Source: Acidobacteria bacterium UBA2161
GTDB lineage: Bacteria > Acidobacteriota > Vicinamibacteria > Vicinamibacterales > UBA823
DNA: 64,000 nt
Assembly: GCA_002328835.1 (NCBI GenBank)
Contig: DCWN01000017.1
Location: 70,404 to 134,403, forward strand
Reading direction: 5' to 3'
Made by a program: the position numbers and the translations under genes. This document shows, piece after piece, positions 62,742 through 64,000 of this stretch. Positions within the stretch are counted from its first letter, which is position 1. The number at the start of each line of letters is the position of its first letter. Under the pieces are notes generated by a model that saw only the letters and a list, made by a program, of their open reading frames with translations, did not search any database and was not told where the DNA came from.

Positions 62742-64000
62742 ATGCGCGAGCTCCTGGCTGAATACCTGAACAATCGCCTCTCCCGTCGTGGCTTCTTCAG
62801 GCGGATGGTGGCGGCCGGCTTCACGGCCGGCTTCGTCGAGTCTCTCCTGAGTAATCTCGCGGCGGCGGAGACGCCGGCCGACCAACCAAGCGGCACCTAT
62901 CGCACCGCGACCGGAACGGGCGGAGAACTCCTCGTGGAGCAACTCAAGGCCGCGAACGTGAAGTACGTCTTCACGAATCCTGGCTCCACGGAAGTTGGCT
63001 TCTTCGACGCCTTGGCCGGCGCTCCGGAGATTCAGCCGATCGTGGGGTTGCACGAAGGCCTCGTCATTGCCATGGCCGACGGCTACAACCAGGTGACCGG
63101 CGAGACGGCCTTCGTCAATCTTCACGCAATCGCCGGGACCGCCCAGGCATCGGGCCAGCTCTTCAACGCCCACCGCGATCATGCCTCCATGGTGGTCACC
63201 GCTGCTCTCGTGGACACCACGGTCTTCAGCGACGATCTCGTGCTTGCGCCACGGCCCGGCTTCGAGCAGGTCGACGTCAACAAGCAGTTCTCCAAGCTCT
63301 CCTGGGAGGTCCGCAATCCGGAGAGCATTCCTCTGGCCATGCGGCGAGCGTTCAAGGTCGCCGCGACGCCTCCCGGAGGTCCGGTCTACGTGGCCCTCGG
63401 GACCGCGGCGCTGGAAGCCAAGGACGTCTCGGCGGAGATCATCGACCAGAGCAAGTTCTCCGTTCCGATCCGGTCTCGTCCCAACGCCGCAGATATCGAA
63501 CAGACCGCGCGGTGGCTCTTGGAGAGCGTGCAACCGTGCCTCATCGTGGAGAGCGAGCTGAACCGATCGGGCGCGGTTCCGCAAGCGATGGAGCTGGCGG
63601 ACCTGCTCGCCATGCCAGTCTCGGATTTCCTCGGCTGGTACAACATTGGCGCGCATTTCCCGACACAGCACCCGCTCTACTACAGCTACGGGGGCATGCG
63701 CTTCATCGAAGAGGAGAATCCGTTCAAGACCGCGGACATGTTCCTTGCGCTGGGTGCCGAGAACTTCGCGGTCCGGACAATCTCGACCAGCCCGACGATT
63801 TCGGAGCGGGGAGTCTGGGGTCCGGGAAACTATCCTCCCTCGATCCCCGCCGATGCCAAGAAGGTGGCGATCGGAATCGATACCGGTTCGATGGCCCGAA
63901 CGGAGCCTGTCGATCTGGCCATCGTCGCCGATGTCGGACTGGCGCTCGACGATCTCCTCGAGTCGATTCGCAGCCTGGCCACGACGGAGCGTCTCCCCCC
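62742..64000 (+). CDS. TPP-dependent enzyme with twin-arginine signal (3' end cut)
   Basis: The frame opens at ATG 62742 with an excellent GGAGGG site and stays open to the window end (419 codons). Residues 1-45 carry a twin-arginine motif (LSRRGFFRRMV), a hydrophobic segment (AAGFTAGFVESLL) and an AAAE region, so it looks like a Tat-exported protein. The rest is the pyrimidine domain of the acetolactate synthase family, with the activating glutamate in VGLHEGLVIAMADGY, and the central domain. The GDG cofactor motif would lie beyond the window. Divergence from the Mo-hydroxylase operon suggests linked regulation. TPP enzymes are normally cytoplasmic. Confidence 0.8.
   Translation, partial: MRELLAEYLNNRLSRRGFFRRMVAAGFTAGFVESLLSNLAAAETPADQPSGTYRTATGTGGELLVEQLKAANVKYVFTNPGSTEVGFFDALAGAPEIQPIVGLHEGLVIAMADGYNQVTGETAFVNLHAIAGTAQASGQLFNAHRDHASMVVTAALVDTTVFSDDLVLAPRPGFEQVDVNKQFSKLSWEVRNPESIPLAMRRAFKVAATPPGGPVYVALGTAALEAKDVSAEIIDQSKFSVPIRSRPNAADIEQTARWLLESVQPCLIVESELNRSGAVPQAMELADLLAMPVSDFLGWYNIGAHFPTQHPLYYSYGGMRFIEEENPFKTADMFLALGAENFAVRTISTSPTISERGVWGPGNYPPSIPADAKKVAIGIDTGSMARTEPVDLAIVADVGLALDDLLESIRSLATTERLP

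Overview
The window is a GC-rich, densely coded piece of a bacterial chromosome with no tRNA, rRNA, CRISPR array, insertion sequence or phage gene that I can recognise. The gene content points to a free-living, respiring member of the Acidobacteriota (Vicinamibacteria-like), with Gemmatimonadota as the alternative. The clues are two very large secreted sortilin/BNR-type propeller proteins, a (broken) protein kinase joined to a TolB-like propeller, a PQQ propeller dehydrogenase, several secreted M14 peptidases and a clade II-type nitrous oxide reductase. This assignment is inference from gene families.

Region 1 (1-12658, all minus strand) is a tightly packed run of secreted or small metabolic genes: a sortilin-like propeller, glutaminyl cyclase, two DUF1330 proteins flanking a DinB-fold protein, an M14 carboxypeptidase, a GH2 beta-galactosidase, a methyltransferase, an alpha/beta hydrolase, a pseudo-receiver/DUF3052 protein and the start of an MFS transporter. 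Region 2 (13077-26825, plus strand) is an uninterrupted 13.7 kb run for nitrous oxide respiration and metal supply. In order it encodes a dihaem cytochrome c, NosZ, a single protein fusing NosR to NosD, NosF, NosY, a cupredoxin-like protein, a SCO-like copper protein, a Tat-type transglutaminase-like protein, a redoxin, a membrane-anchored DtxR-FeoA protein and FeoB. The genes mostly overlap by 4 bases, so electron supply, NosZ copper maturation and ferrous iron uptake are probably expressed together. A CRP-type palindrome lies upstream.

Region 3 (26907-39462) holds a serine hydrolase, a second M14 peptidase, a PQQ-type dehydrogenase, a Tat-exported propeller protein, a kinase-propeller pseudogene with an internal deletion, and a second sortilin-like propeller. 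Region 4 (39504-48886) holds an MFS carrier with a TPP-dependent decarboxylase-like enzyme and an aldehyde dehydrogenase. It also has a MoaD-like protein with a DMSO-reductase-family catalytic subunit whose probable iron-sulfur and membrane subunits lie tail-to-tail on the other strand.

Region 5 (47380-62640, minus strand) looks like one catabolic operon of 14 genes. It contains two complete three-subunit molybdenum hydroxylases, an AroM-family protein, a dihydropyrimidinase-like and a second cyclic amidohydrolase, a DUF3311/sodium-solute symporter pair, an ACMSD-like amidohydrolase, and the FeS/NrfD redox pair. Diverging from it is a TPP enzyme carrying a twin-arginine signal, cut by the window end. 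Together they suggest an undescribed route for taking up, hydroxylating and hydrolytically opening a heterocyclic or cyclic-amide compound. The substrate cannot be read from the sequence. The strongest novelties are the NosR-NosD fusion, the nos/feo super-operon with its membrane-bound DtxR-FeoA protein, and this catabolic island with its apparently exported TPP enzyme.
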